Under the pieces are notes generated by a model. It was given only the letters and a program-made list of their open reading frames with translations, was not told the DNA's origin and made no database searches. From positions 55,550,001-55,614,000 of the forward strand of contig CM060733.1 of assembly GCA_030704615.1 (NCBI GenBank): 64,000 nucleotides of DNA, given 5' to 3'. Positions 32,301 through 43,872 of the stretch are shown one piece after another. Origin of the DNA: Takakia lepidozioides. Taxonomy: Eukaryota > Streptophyta > Takakiopsida > Takakiales > Takakiaceae. The position numbers and the translations under genes are program-made. Position 1 is the stretch's first letter; every line of letters starts with the position of its first letter.

Positions 32301-34568
32301 CATTGACCAGGGTGAATCCTAGCCAAGTCCATCTCCCTTCCTCTCTTTCTCTTAGCACACCCTTGCTCAACATCTCAAGGTCCCCTCAAAGTAATGTTAT
32401 AAATTCCTGTCCTCAAATAAAAGCCTTCAGCCCTCATACCATTCTTCAATATGTACTTTCTATGCAGCCACCTATATTATTACAACTAGCCTGTGACTAT
32501 GTAGGATCAATTGGGATGCAATGAGAGTTCAGTTTCCAGGAGCAAATGGAGACACAGATAACCAAAAAAGAGGAATACAAAGACCCACTCTTATGCACAT
32601 AAGCCCATACTCTAGTTACAGAAAACACCCAAAGACATGCCAAGTCGTGAGAATCTACTCTTTAATTGTTACCATAATGGGTTTTATGCCTGTAATGATA
32701 GACAACCAGAGAAAGAAAATAACATCCATCTATGAAGGTACAAAAATATGCAGCACAATTGGAGAACATACATCCATTGCAGAGAGAATGGTGGTGAGCT
32801 GCACTTCAGAGATGGCCACCCCAGCATTGGAACTCCCACAGGAAACGCATGAGCAGACACAAAGCTCTGATATCCTCTCATCCAGCACAAATGCTTGAGA
32901 AAACAGGTCCTCCAGAAGGCTCCTCAACTGCGACAGGCAAAAAGTTTGAATATTAGAACACCGACAAATCCTGATACTGATTATCACCTTCTGTCTCCAG
33001 CTGCGGAGATCCCTGTCTGTAAGATATGCCTCATGACTGTGTATACAAATAAAGTCACTTGAGGCAGGCAGAAGAACAAAATAATCACTTGGGACACCCG
33101 CATGCCGAAGCATGTGGACCTTGTAACTTCATCCATCAATTAAGTGTCCTTGAAGCTTTCAGTAGTCAATGTCAGTCACTATAGACCACATGGTCAAATC
33201 TGCTGGTTTGGTAATTGGTTTGTTTGTAGTTCCCAGAACTGTAGAGCATATAGACAGGCAGTGTTGAATGCGAGGTCCTCACTCCAACCACAGAATACCC
33301 TGACTGTAAAATGCTGTTTTTTTAACTTGCACAGAGTCAACATTCACCACAGAACAGCCAGGGTACCTCCATAAACTAACTTCAACATTGAAGTCACTAG
33401 ATCTTGCAGGTTTGCAGGGGGTTTAACCCACAGTGAAATTCCACTGGAGAAAGTCTTATTCACAAGATGGTGCTCAAACTTTCCACTGTTAAACAGACTG
33501 ATGGGCTTTCAAGACTCACCAAAGAACAGCCAATTACCAAGATAGCTCCACAAACTAACCTCAACATGGAACTCACCAGATCTTGGAGGGTTTTGCAGGG
33601 TGTTTAACCAACTATGCAACTCAACTGGAGAAACTCTTATTATCTTGTGAGATGAATCGCCTCGTCTTGAACGGATTCGGATTTGTGAACCTCTGTTTTT
33701 CCTCTTCCACCTCAAGGAAGGGACAGATAACCCAGCACCACAACACTTCACTTCAAATACTAGGGCTTTGGACTCACAACAGGGCTCGGTTAGGTCAATT
33801 CTAGTGTGGTTGATTGCTTTGTTGATATGACCTACAGCACAATTCCAATCAATATTAGGGTTTATGGGGTGGCAAACGAAGATATGTCGAAGGACGGAGA
33901 GAAAGATAAAGACAGCTTACTTTTGAATAGTAGTTCGCCCATGCATCTTGTAACAAAATGAATGCTCTCAACTCTCCTTCATCTCCTCCCTCCTGTTGAT
34001 CGTCTCTCTCTCCTGTCCAATCGGCAGGTAGGCCCAGAGCTATCCGTATTTGACTAAGGGCTACAGCTGCCTCCACCAATCGGCCTTGATGGAATTCTCT
34101 CTCTGTGCTCAGTAGTCGTTCATGAAGTTCAGCTATGGCTTGTACCACAGCGATTGTTTCATCCCTCTCTTCCTCCTCTCCACGCAACCTCCCTACCTCA
34201 GCTGCTAGCTCACAAATTTCTAAATCAAAAGAAAAACCTGCCCTGAAATCACCACCACTCTTTCGGTCCCTTCCTTTAGCCCCACTGCCACTCTCCCCCA
34301 ATAATTCAAAAATTGACTCCAGTTCTCTAGCCACAGATTCAACATCTGTGACAGCCCCATTGGCACCATTTATTATGCCTAAAAATTCCTGGTAATGCTT
34401 TGTTACAGTTCTGTAGACACGATCTTTAATCTCTTCAGACCGAGATTCGATCCTGTCTAAAAGCATGCGGAGATCCGAGGCGGACAAGGGGGCCGATTCA
34501 TCTTGTTCAGCTCCTGGAGAAAAAGATACCAACTCCTGGAGGCTGGGCCCTGCAGAGAGCATCCCCAT
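26384..34568 (-). CDS. ZW10: ZW10 homologue (kinetochore/Golgi-ER tether protein)
   Basis: Exons by eye: 34568-33921, 32927-32772, 32236-32063, 31382-31221, 30870-30634, 30237-30109, 29855-29763, 29303-29208, 28641-28513, one unresolved exon, 27579-27421, 27175-27022, 26711-26629, 26461-26384. The N-terminus has LLDRIESRSEEIKDRVY and HYQEFLGI as in ZW10. Later come WMRRLGRVIWPRL, LAKARDMLVQSNYS, ELYHAARDALLLY, LERVRMIWEPVLL and LLDMSLRPITQAWESG, all in family order. All joins but one keep phase 0. ZW10 works in the RZZ kinetochore checkpoint complex and in the Dsl1/NRZ vesicle-tethering complex at the ER. The missing exon should lie between 28513 and 27579. The C-terminal 25 codons are the least certain part. 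Confidence 0.93.
26712..27021 (-). other. GC-AG intron of ZW10
   Basis: The exon ending at 27022 is followed by GCAAGT and the next exon follows CAG at 26712. Only this join gives the conserved reading L-T-D-L-L-D-M-S-L. G|GCAAGT is the usual context of the minor GC-AG class. Confidence 0.8.
33350..33650. repeat. diverged direct repeat in ZW10 intron 1
   Basis: 33350-33478 and 33521-33650 share AGAACAGCCA, CTCCAnAAACTAAC, AGATCTTG and ACTGGAGAAA in the same order. Confidence 0.75.
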
Positions 34569-35671
34569 AGCTACAAAATACTCTCAAAAAGTGCAACTTT
34601 GCAACAACCCCAACACAACAATGACCATCCATCCAACAAAAGGGCTCGTTTCACTGAAGTAGCAGACCGCAGCCATCTCATCAGTCTCATCCCAGGGCTG
34701 AATGCAAACCAGATTATACTGCTCTACACCGGCCCTCATCTTGCTTCTTCATTCGGCTCCTCATCTCCAGATCTTTAGAATCCACCAAATGAGTGGATTA
34801 TACAAACAACAGAGGGCCCTGTCTTCCAATTGCAGCCTATGTCAAAGAATTTCCTTGCCCTAATAGACACTTCTACACTTTCCAAATGCCACAAGAGCAA
34901 TCTCAATCTTCTCCTCAACCTGCAATGTAAACCAGTCTAATCCTACGACATGAAATTCTTCGTAGAATTCTAAACTCTCACTCGAATCTCCATTCACTCC
35001 AGATCCGCGATGGCTCGACCAGCGATTCCTCACGGGAGTGCAGGTGCAGACTGATTCGAGCTCTGAGTCTGCCTGGGATTAGTCCTCGCTTGCCTTCCTT
35101 GTTTGGATTTGAACCCCGAATCACCTTTTTCGCGGCCGATTTTTCCTACCATTTACCACTACCATTTACGTCGACTCACTGTCTTTACAATCGGAGGGTT
35201 GAGATGCGCTGAATGTCCAGATCACGGAGGAAAAGAAGAGAGTTTTGGAAAGAGCATTCGTATCTTCCCTTGCTTACTCTAATGTCCTCGGGGGGAGAGA
35301 CAAACATAAAGTTTCTTTAACGTCCAGTGAATTTACAGAGCCTCGGGGGGGAGAGAGAAAGGAAAAGAAGAGTGTTGGAAAGAATATACTAGAATCTACT
35401 AGAATATACTGCTTACTCTATGTAAGAATATAGAATATACTAGAATATACTTCTTACTCTATGTCTTTCCAGGCTTCTTGTGGTGACTCGTCCTCGGGGG
35501 GAGAGAGAAAGGAGATGATGCGCGCGAGGTTGATGGAGAGTGTTGACAAGATTTTCGGAGATGGAGTCGTATAAGTAGGTGAGTGATTGAGAGGGTAATG
35601 GAGGAGCAGTTGTGTTGGTTTTGCAGTTAGAATTCGAAGTGCCAGGGGAAGTTGAGTGCTTGGATTGAGAG
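34569..35671. promoter_or_regulatory. head-to-head intergenic region of ZW10 and IGPS
   Basis: 1.1 kb between two divergent start codons, so it must contain both promoters. It holds repeated CCTCGGGGGGAGAGA modules (about 35288, 35342, 35494) and AGAATATACTAGAATATACT repeats (about 35380-35455). No TATA box is convincing. Confidence 0.6.
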
Positions 35672-38600
35672 ATGGCTATGGCGATTGGTGGCTCAATCAC
35701 GTCGTCGGCAGTTCGCGGCCTCCCATCCTCGAAAATTTCTGCTACAGGGCCTTCTTGTTGCCGTTCAGCTTCTTCCTCTGTCTGCGTGCGGGGATTTCAG
35801 AGCAGCTTTGTGGGATCTAAATTGGCCTGGTTTCTGCCTGAGAAGGTCCGGGCGTCGAATTGTGAGCAGGGTATTGTCTCCTCTGTTGTTGAGGTAGGTT
35901 TTGGTTCCATGCCTTGGTTGTTGTAGAGATAGAGGTCATTTTTCCTTCCGATACACATCTCTACACAGTTCAGGCACAGCAGAGTGTCACTTCTGTTACT
36001 TTCTAATTTCTTGTGCTTTTTTATGCACCGTTTTTTTTGCAGCCAGAGAACGATGCTGAGGTCCTCGGAGCCTTTAACCTCAACCCTGAAGGACAGGTTT
36101 TGGAATTTCAACCTTCCAGCAATATGCCCGTGATTCCGCCTGAATGGAAGGAGAGAGAAGAGAAGAGGAAAGCAGACGAGCTGGTGAGAAATGGGCAAGG
36201 CATCACAATTCGGCGAAGGCCTCCAACAGGCCCCCCACTGCACAATGTAGGACCCTTTCAGTTTAAGATTCAAAGCGAGGGTAACACTCCCCGCAACATT
36301 CTGGAAGAAATCATCTGGCATAAGGATGTTGAAGTTAACCAGGTATTGGTGTTATGCAATCTTTTGCTCTTATGCAGACTATTTCTTTGTGGGGTATAAT
36401 TGAGTGAGGTTTGTGACCAGTGGATCCACACTTTGGACTCCTGGACTGAAGTTTGTGATCTTTTGGTTTAAATCATCTTCACTCCCTCTAGTGGTAAAGT
36501 CCTGTCAGTTTATTATTTTGCAGATGAAAGAGAGGACTCCTCTTATTACATTGGCAAAAGCTATGCCAGGTGTAGGTCAAACAAAGGACTTTGTTGGAGC
36601 ATTGAAAGCACGGGCAGCTGAAACAGGAAAGCCAGCACTGATTGCTGAAGTGAAGAAAGCCTCACCTAGCCGAGGTGTTATCCAGCCTAACTTCGATCCT
36701 GTAAGTTTTCCCCCTTTCTGCATGTCTGCTTTCAGAAAGTGTGGGAGTACTATGCAGGGTGGAGGTTGTACTGCTTCCCCTCAGTCTGTTTATGTCAACT
36801 TTTGGTATGACATATTAAGTGGGATCTTGCAGGTTCGGATAGCGAAAGCATACGAAGAAGGTGGTGCTGCATGCTTGAGTGTGCTAACAGACTCGAAATA
36901 TTTTCAGGGAGGCTTTGAGAACTTGCAACTGATTCGCGCAGCTGGTGTTCAGGTACATTGATGAGAAAATTATGCTTCTAGCAAGCAGTTGTAGGATTCA
37001 ACAAAGATGAAGGTTTTATGTCCTCTTGAATGTTGCAGACTTTATTGATTGTCAACAAACAGTGGCACTTCTTTTTGCAATGCCATGGGCTCTTGGAATT
37101 CTATTTTCTGACTGCACCTTAATTTCCTTGGACTGGCAGTTGCATATGTTTGAGCTATGCCAGCTTAAACATGTCCCAAGACAAATGTAGTGTTGATTAT
37201 ATTCTGCCAACCAAATTGGGATTATTGGCAATGGTAGATGGTATTATATTAAGAACTGGTGCAATTTCTGTTGCTATCTTAAAGATCATTTCCCCCTGTA
37301 CATATAAGATGAAGAAGAGTGACAACCCCGGTGACTGCCCTTTGCATGATCATGGAACATGCATGTGCATTAAGTATAGACATTGAAACACTGCCTTGTT
37401 ATGGGGGTCATGCAGTGCCCGCTCCTGTGCAAGGAGTTTATTATTGATGCATGGCAAATATACAAAGCGCGTGTCAGTGGTGCCGACGCCATACTCCTGA
37501 TAGCTGCGGTTCTCCCTGATCAGGATCTCTTGTACATGAGCAAGATTGCCAAGTCTCTTGGGATGGCTTCCCTCATTGAGGTCTACAGCTCACTTTATAA
37601 CTTCCAAGTCATTCTTGTATCATGTTTGGGTCGAGAGGGTCCCTTGCAACTGCATTCAATATTTTCTCTACTTACCTTGTTGCAGACAGCTCCAACCTTT
37701 ACGGGTTATAACATGCAAATGGACTTTTGGAGCAGGTGCATAGCCCACGAGAGATGAATCGAGTCCTGGCTATTCCAAGTGTCCAGCTCATCGGCATCAA
37801 CAACCGGAGTCTGGGTAGGAAACACTCCCCCAGCATATACATAGAAGATAGGAAGGGGCATACATATTAGAACCCGCTTGCCCAATCCAGAGCCTCTGGA
37901 CCCAGGAGAAATGATGCTTTTAAGGTAGAAAGCAATGCATAGACAGTCAGATGACTTCATCGGCTAGTTTGACCTTGTGAGAGCAAGGTTTCTGATAATT
38001 TGACAGTTGTTGGGTTGCTTGCTGCAGAGACATTCAAAGTGGACATCAACAACACAGTGGAGCTCCTCAAGGGAGAGACGGGACAAACAATTCGCGAAAG
38101 AGGCATTATTGTAAGCAAACTGTTCTAAACACCGCTGTGTTGTTCACATCAGTTTATCACAGAACCAAATTGCGGTTTCTTCCAATCACATCACCTATCA
38201 TTTAGAGAAACTCACTAGTGGAATTCTCTTTGGTTTCTGCTTCTTGAATGAGAGCCTATGTTGTTGCAGGTGGTGGGTGAGTCAGGCCTTTTTAGTCCAG
38301 ACGATATAGCCAAGGTCCAAAGCGCAGGCGTTGGTGCAGTGAGTTTCCTTCTGTCTCCCTCTGTTTATTGAAACATCTGCAAGCCTTGGTTAGGAAAACG
38401 TTGCTCCTGATGCGAATGTCTTTGTGTGTTAGGATGCATGTGGTGAATTTATTCCTTACATCTCTTCTTGCGACTACACTGGAGATGCCCTCATGGTAGG
38501 TTGATAATCTGAGTTGTGAACTGCCATAGCTCTCTCATGGCTAGTGATGTCCCCCATGCTTTACTGTAGTGAGTCAGGATCTCTTGTTGGAACTGCAGCA

Positions 38601-39136
38601 TCAATAAAACACCGAGTCTGGTATTTCACAGCTGAAATGGCCGCAGCTTAGCTTAAATACAGTGGTCTTGTTCTATCAGTAGATCCCAGGCAACCAGCCA
38701 GGACTCAACCCAGAGAAGAGATGCACTCATTAGATTCCAATTGGTGTAGCTGTACACCAGCACTTGGTTGGGAGGTAGCAGAAAAGGGAGGTGCTGATGG
38801 GATGACCATGGCAGGACGAGACTCCTTCACATTTCTATTGATTGTGACTCTTCCTAGTTTTCTCCAGAAGCTCATTCCCACAGCTTGACTTTGTTTTCAA
38901 AGACTTTGTTTGCCGTAGCCTTGTGGCCATTGACCCCGTGCCCAGTTTGAGCGGAATAAGAGAGGAGATAGAGACAGGGGCAAAGCTTCTGACAACTCTA
39001 TGCGGGTGGATGAGTGCAGGTGTTGGTGGGTGAGTCACTGGTAAAGCAAGACAACCCAGGTGCTGGCATCGCAGGACTGTTCGGCAAAGACATCTCCCGG
39101 AAGACTGAAGCTGAATTGCCGGTTCCCGTAGCTTAA
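35672..39136 (+). CDS. IGPS: indole-3-glycerol-phosphate synthase, plastid form
   Basis: Nine exons: 35672-35893, 36043-36342, 36524-36700, 36833-36952, 37416-37580, 37736-37814, 38028-38110, 38270-38338, 39020-39136; all GT-AG, total 443 residues. The first about 70 residues are Ser-rich, like a transit peptide. The TIM-barrel shows [12 protein letters not shown] (substrate and catalytic Lys), [24 protein letters not shown] (catalytic Lys), GINNRSL and VGESGLF (phosphate binding). It closes the indole ring in tryptophan synthesis: CdRP to indole-3-glycerol phosphate, CO2 and water. No break was found; it should be functional. Confidence 0.96.
38899..38965 (-). repeat. LINE 3'-end fragment in IGPS intron 8
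   Basis: Shares TTGTTTGCCGTAGCCTTGTG and CCCAGTTTGAGCGG with the LINE end at 53506-53580, same orientation. Confidence 0.75.
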
Positions 39137-40173
39137 CCCCTCATTTTCAACCACATGGGGACCAGCTTGTCCCCATTTTTTGCAATCTCCCGTGCATGCA
39201 GCATAACTTGCATGCAATCTGTAGTCCAGAGTTCAGCAATTATTAGGCGAGAGCTGTATGTGTGAGGAGATGACTTTGAAAAACAATTGTATGTAACCGT
39301 GTCCTGAAAGTGATATGAAAGACAGATCGCACTATTTGGAAACCTCTATTGAGTGTTGCTTGTATTGCTTTGCAATTCCAGGGGAACAATTGACTCACAA
39401 GCCCAACCACTTCATGTCATTACATGGCAAATGGTATTGTTGTATTGATGGGAAACTCATCATGTGCTTGCCCTGAAACTCATCAAATACACAAGTGCTT
39501 TGGAAAATGTGACCAGTCACTCTATCAGACCCTGATTGTACTAAGATTCCACCTCAGATCATTTGACAACTGCTAGAAAGGCCCTCATGCAGTTTTTCTG
39601 CCTGTTTATATCACTCAGGTTTAATATGGTCATGCCATCTTAATTTAGGGCTTGTAAGAATTTGTCAAGAAGGCTTGTGACTTAAGCTGGCATGCTGATG
39701 TTTACTGGATTGGATGCTCGATTGCTTGAATTAATGATGATGGCTCTTTATTACAAAAAGGAAATACATCCAGTTCTTGTTGTTTCCCTCAGTAAGTGTT
39801 GTTTAAGGTTGTTCCCTGGTATCTGAAGGATGCTTGGAGGTTTGGTGGTTATGGCCCAGTGTTTGTGAGGCTGTGGTGCAAGCAATGGCTGCTCAACTGC
39901 CCCTTGTGGTTTTCACAGAACGGTGCAAGATTACCATACTATACCAGACTACCAAGCTTCAGATGTAAGGGCATAATTGGAGTCTTTCTTATTGAGGGCT
40001 GGTCAAACCCTTGTTGGATGAAGCTAGCACCAGTGGCCATGATACAAGATCAAGCACAGTCTGCTGATGGTTCTAATTCACATTTACACCACCAAGCTTC
40101 AGGCCAAGAATATAGCAGGTAATTTTCTGATTGTAAGGGTTTGTTCTCCAATTTAAGATGAAGACTACACTAG
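39137..40173. other. no gene seen; IGPS 3' flank
   Basis: A 108-codon open frame at 39796-40122 lacks recognisable motifs. The first few hundred bases are probably IGPS 3' untranslated sequence. Confidence 0.45.
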
Positions 40174-40179
40174 TTGTGT

Positions 40180-41925
40180 GACCTCCTTAATATGTGGCAA
40201 GGAGTACTCTGTCCTCATCAAGCAGACTATCTTGGACATCGCCGAAGAATACCGTGGGTACTGGATTTCGGCCAAAGTAGGGCCATTGGGAGACAGGGCT
40301 ATTATCCAAAGTGGATTCAAGCCAAACCTCTTCCTTTTCAACTCCCTACAGAAACATGTATGTCAAGTGTGGGAGTGTGGTGGATGCACGCCAAGTGTTT
40401 GAGGGTATGCCTGAACAAGATATGTTTACATGGACTATGATGATGGCAGCATATGCCAAGCACGGAGATGCTGAGGAGGGTTTTAGAATTTATGAGCAAA
40501 TGAGACAGGAAGGGGTGATGCCTGACAGGGTGACATTTACTTGCATTCTCAATCTGTGTGCCAGCCTAGGAGCCCTGGAAAAGGGCAAAGAGGTCCATGG
40601 GCATATCAGCAAAAGTGGAATAACTCCTGATATCATTCTGGAGGATACCCTTGTTGACATGTATTGCAAATGTGGAAGCATAAAGGATGCACATCGAGTG
40701 TTCAGCAATATGTCTCAACAAGATGTGGTCTCATGGAACGCGATTATCGCAGGACATGCACAGCAAAGGTGTGGTAGGGAGGCTTTTGATATGTATGAGC
40801 AAATGATAAGAGAACGTGTGACCCCTGACAAGGTCACCTTCATTTGTGCTCTCAATGCATGTGCCAGCCTAGGAGCCCTGGAAAAGGCCAGAGAGGCCCA
40901 TGCTGACATCATCAAAGCTGGGATTGCGTCCTATATTAATTTGGAGAATGCCCTCGTTAACATGTACGCAAAATGCGGAAGCGTAAGGTTGCACGAGAAG
41001 TGTTCAATACCATGGCTGAACGAGATATTGTCTCATGGAGTGTGATGATCGCAGGATATGCCCAGCACGGTTGTGGTATGGAGGCCCTCCCAACTGTTTG
41101 AACAAATGAAACAGGATGGCTTCAAACCGAATGATGTAACTTTTATTTCTCTCCTCTTTGCTTGTTGTCGCATAGGTCTAGTAGATGAAGGCCGTCACCA
41201 CTTTGATTCCATGATGCGAGAATGTGGGCTCACCCCTAGATTGGAGCATTTTGGCTGCATGGTGGACCGGCCGCACAGGACGATTGGTTGAGGCAGAAGA
41301 CTTCATCAACAAAAGGCCAATCAAACCAGGTGCTGCGGCATGGAAGGCCTTACTTGGTGCCTGCAGGGTTCATGGTGATTTGGAGGTAGCAGTGTACCGC
41401 AAAATATCTTCTCCAGAGTGATCCAGAGGACGCTGCAACTTATGTACTGCTATCAAACATCTATGCTGTGACCGGCAGATGGGATGACAAAGAAAAGGTC
41501 AGGAAAATGATGGAAGTTAGGGGTGTTCGGAAGGAACCAGGGTGCAGCTCCATTGAGGTCAACAACAGGGTGCATACATTCCTCGTAGAAGACAAATCAC
41601 ATCCAGAAGTTGAGAATATCCATGCTGAGCTGAAGTGGTGGTCTCTGCAGATTAAGAAGGCTGGATATGGACCTGTAACATGGAAGAGGAGCAGAAAGAC
41701 TTTTCTGTTTGCAACCACAGCGAGAAGCTGGCCGTGGCTTTTGGGCTGATTAGCACACCCCCTGGGACGCCTATTCGTATTATCAAGAACCTTTGCATGC
41801 GTGGGAACTGCCACTCCACAACCAAGTTTATCTCAAAGATTGTTGGGCGAGCAGTTGTTGTAAGGGATGCCAGCTGCTTCCACCATTTCCAAGATGGGGT
41901 TTGTTCTTGTGGGGATTACTGGTGA
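40180..41925 (+). pseudogene. DYW-class PPR protein, multiply frameshifted
   Basis: Pentatricopeptide repeats are clear in the frame 40311-41045 (MYVKCGSVVDARQVFEGMPE, VTFTCILNLCASLGALEKG, VVSWNAIIAGHAQ). They continue after a short frame change near 41003-41080 (LFEQMKQDGFKPNDVTF) and through E/E+ motifs (GCSSIEVNNRVHTFLV). The DYW domain ([11 protein letters not shown] ... CSCGDYW) ends at 41925. At least four frame changes (about 41003, 41080, 41270, 41400, 41665) break it. In the deaminase zinc site the usual CGDCH reads RGNCH, so the first metal cysteine is lost. Such proteins edit C to U in organelle RNA. The N-terminus was not found. Assembly errors could mimic some frameshifts. Confidence 0.88.
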
Positions 41926-42694
41926 AGCAAGTCATATGAAGGAAGTGCACAGGCTCAATTGTGAGGGTGGGGAAAGATCATCATTCTTGTAAAATCAAGT
42001 GCAAAGTGGGAAGAGATCGCATGACTAAATGCAACAGTTAACTGTGCACTTTTCTGACCTGCACCTGGTGATTATTGCAGTTCACTTCCCACCATAGAAT
42101 AGCAGCAGAGTGAAGTAAAAAATCTGGCTGCCGAGCAGTGGTCAACTTAAGGCCAGAGGAATGAAGAATAGTGGGGGGCCTCACCCTGCGGAAAGAAACC
42201 GCAAGGATTTCGGATTATGGCTGGGATTTCCTTGATCGAGCGGCTCACAAGAGCAGGAACCTTACGCGGAAGGTGCCATCCTCACCTGGCGGGAAAATCC
42301 CCCCCACCAAAGGTGCCATCCTCTCTAACTAGGAAATCCTGGCCGGGTCTTGGAAGTGTTGCACTAAGCGAGGTTGGAAGGTGTACCTTCTCACATAGTA
42401 CTACCCCTTTGAGTTCACATATGTGGGTAGAGACACACGCTATTCCTCATTTGTTCAGAGGGACTTACATCCAATATCTCAATAAATGAAGGGGAAAACA
42501 TGGCTTAAAGCTGTACTAGGAAGGGACTCATGTCCTGCAGAAGGAAGCAAAGGAGTATTGGGGACTGGTGGAGGACCTGTTCCTGCTGCCGCAGGTCGTG
42601 GGTTCAGCTCTGTGGGTTGTGAAAGGGGAACCCCTTCATGTCATGTACTAAATTGGGTTACGATGCTACGATTGCTGCCCCAAATGTACAATAG

Positions 42695-42877
42695 GCTCCG
42701 CACACCTCCAACCCATACTTCAGTGATTATGTATATGCCAACCCACCCATGGATATTTATTCCAAAGCTGGTGATATTGTGATTCCGGTGTTGGCATTGA
42801 CTCTTGCAGCCATGGTCTACGTGCAGCAGAGATGGAAGGGTTTGCTTCAAAAGTACATCAGAGAGACAAATCCTTGA
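42695..42877 (+). other. possible last exon with a transmembrane segment, gene unknown
   Basis: After an acceptor-like AATAG the frame reads 60 residues with one strong hydrophobic helix (IVIPVLALTLAAMVY) followed by a basic tail (QQRWKGLLQKYI) and a stop. It looks like the C-terminus of a tail-anchored or multi-pass protein. No upstream exon was recognised in 41926-42690, and it lies between a PPR pseudogene and an opposite-strand FLY1-like fragment. It may be a captured or orphan exon. Confidence 0.35.
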
Positions 42878-42918
42878 ACAGAAGGGCAGAGATCTTAGGT
42901 GATCAGTCAGCTACTAAC

Positions 42919-43872
42919 CTGTGATAAGAGGAATTATGTAGCCCACAGCCTGCACGCCAAGCATCCCAAGCAAGATGTAGGGCGTCGACTCCGGATGGCG
43001 CTTGACATGTGACAACTGGGCACCAATACATAGCAGCATCAGAGTTAGGGTTGCCACACTCAACGACCCTTCCAGACTCTTCCGAGAAAGGATCTCATCC
43101 TGCTGTCGCTTGTAAGTGATCGGGAAAGTCTCCAGATTCATCGGTTTGAAGTAGAAAGGTTCGTCCACATTCGGGCGGCTGGTGATGTCTATCTTCACAG
43201 TCAGTCTTGTCAGCCACCTATCACTGAGTCCAATTGGCATCTACTGGTCGACAGCCCTTCATGTACATCTTCCCATCCTTGGGATTATACAGACCTTCTG
43301 CGAAATACACGAGCGGATTTTCAATAGAAAACCCAGCTGGTGTAATCTTCAAGTGAGCTCCCACTTTGAAATATTCTGGTTGCTTGCTTGGGCGGGCGTG
43401 CACTTGAGCAAGGATTCGCTTTTATCGGCATCATCCATTGTCCCTCTGGAACCATAGTAAAATTACTCTCCTCCCTCCAGTTTATGTCATGTGGTCCTCA
43501 AGTGCAATCACACTAAAGCTCAGATAATCCAACCTGGAATGCTGCTTCTGCTGCGGAAGCAGGAGTGATTCGACTGAAAGATCTCTGCTTAAGATGCTAT
43601 AATCATCAAGTCCATGGAGACCAGGGTAACGAAACACACTGGCCCATATTCTGGACCGAACGAGGTCAGGTTCATACCTTTCCATCACTGCACCTGCCTC
43701 CCTGATGTTGTTGTACTTGTACTGAAGATATTTTTGGACACTGGCTGGAACATCCTGGTTATGGAGAGACATGTGGAAGGAAAGAGCGTTGAATGAACTA
43801 GAGTGGTTGAGAGGCCAGATGCTGGAAATGGTGCCTTTCACAATGCTGCGCTGCTTGAGAGAGTGAAGCCCC
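42919..43872 (-). pseudogene. FLY1/TUL1-like transmembrane E3 ligase (DUF2921) fragment
   Basis: Three blocks resemble the plant FLYING SAUCER family: KQRSIVKGTISSIWPLN to about 43678, EGLYNPKDGKMYMKGCR near 43260-43330, and PFYFKPMNLETFPITY...SRKSLEGSLS followed by membrane helices (LTLMLLCIGAQLSHV, LLGMLGVQAVGYIIPLITG) ending at a donor site at 42919. A frame change at about 43236-43250 interrupts the reading. The long N-terminal part, the remaining helices and the RING finger were not found, so this is a partial, probably dead copy. Intact members regulate pectin methylesterification from endomembranes. Confidence 0.7.

Noticed and set aside
42590-42625. tRNA-like B-box word (GTGGGTTCAGCTC), possible SINE
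   Set aside because: No A box, no acceptor stem and no poly-A or target duplication could be found.
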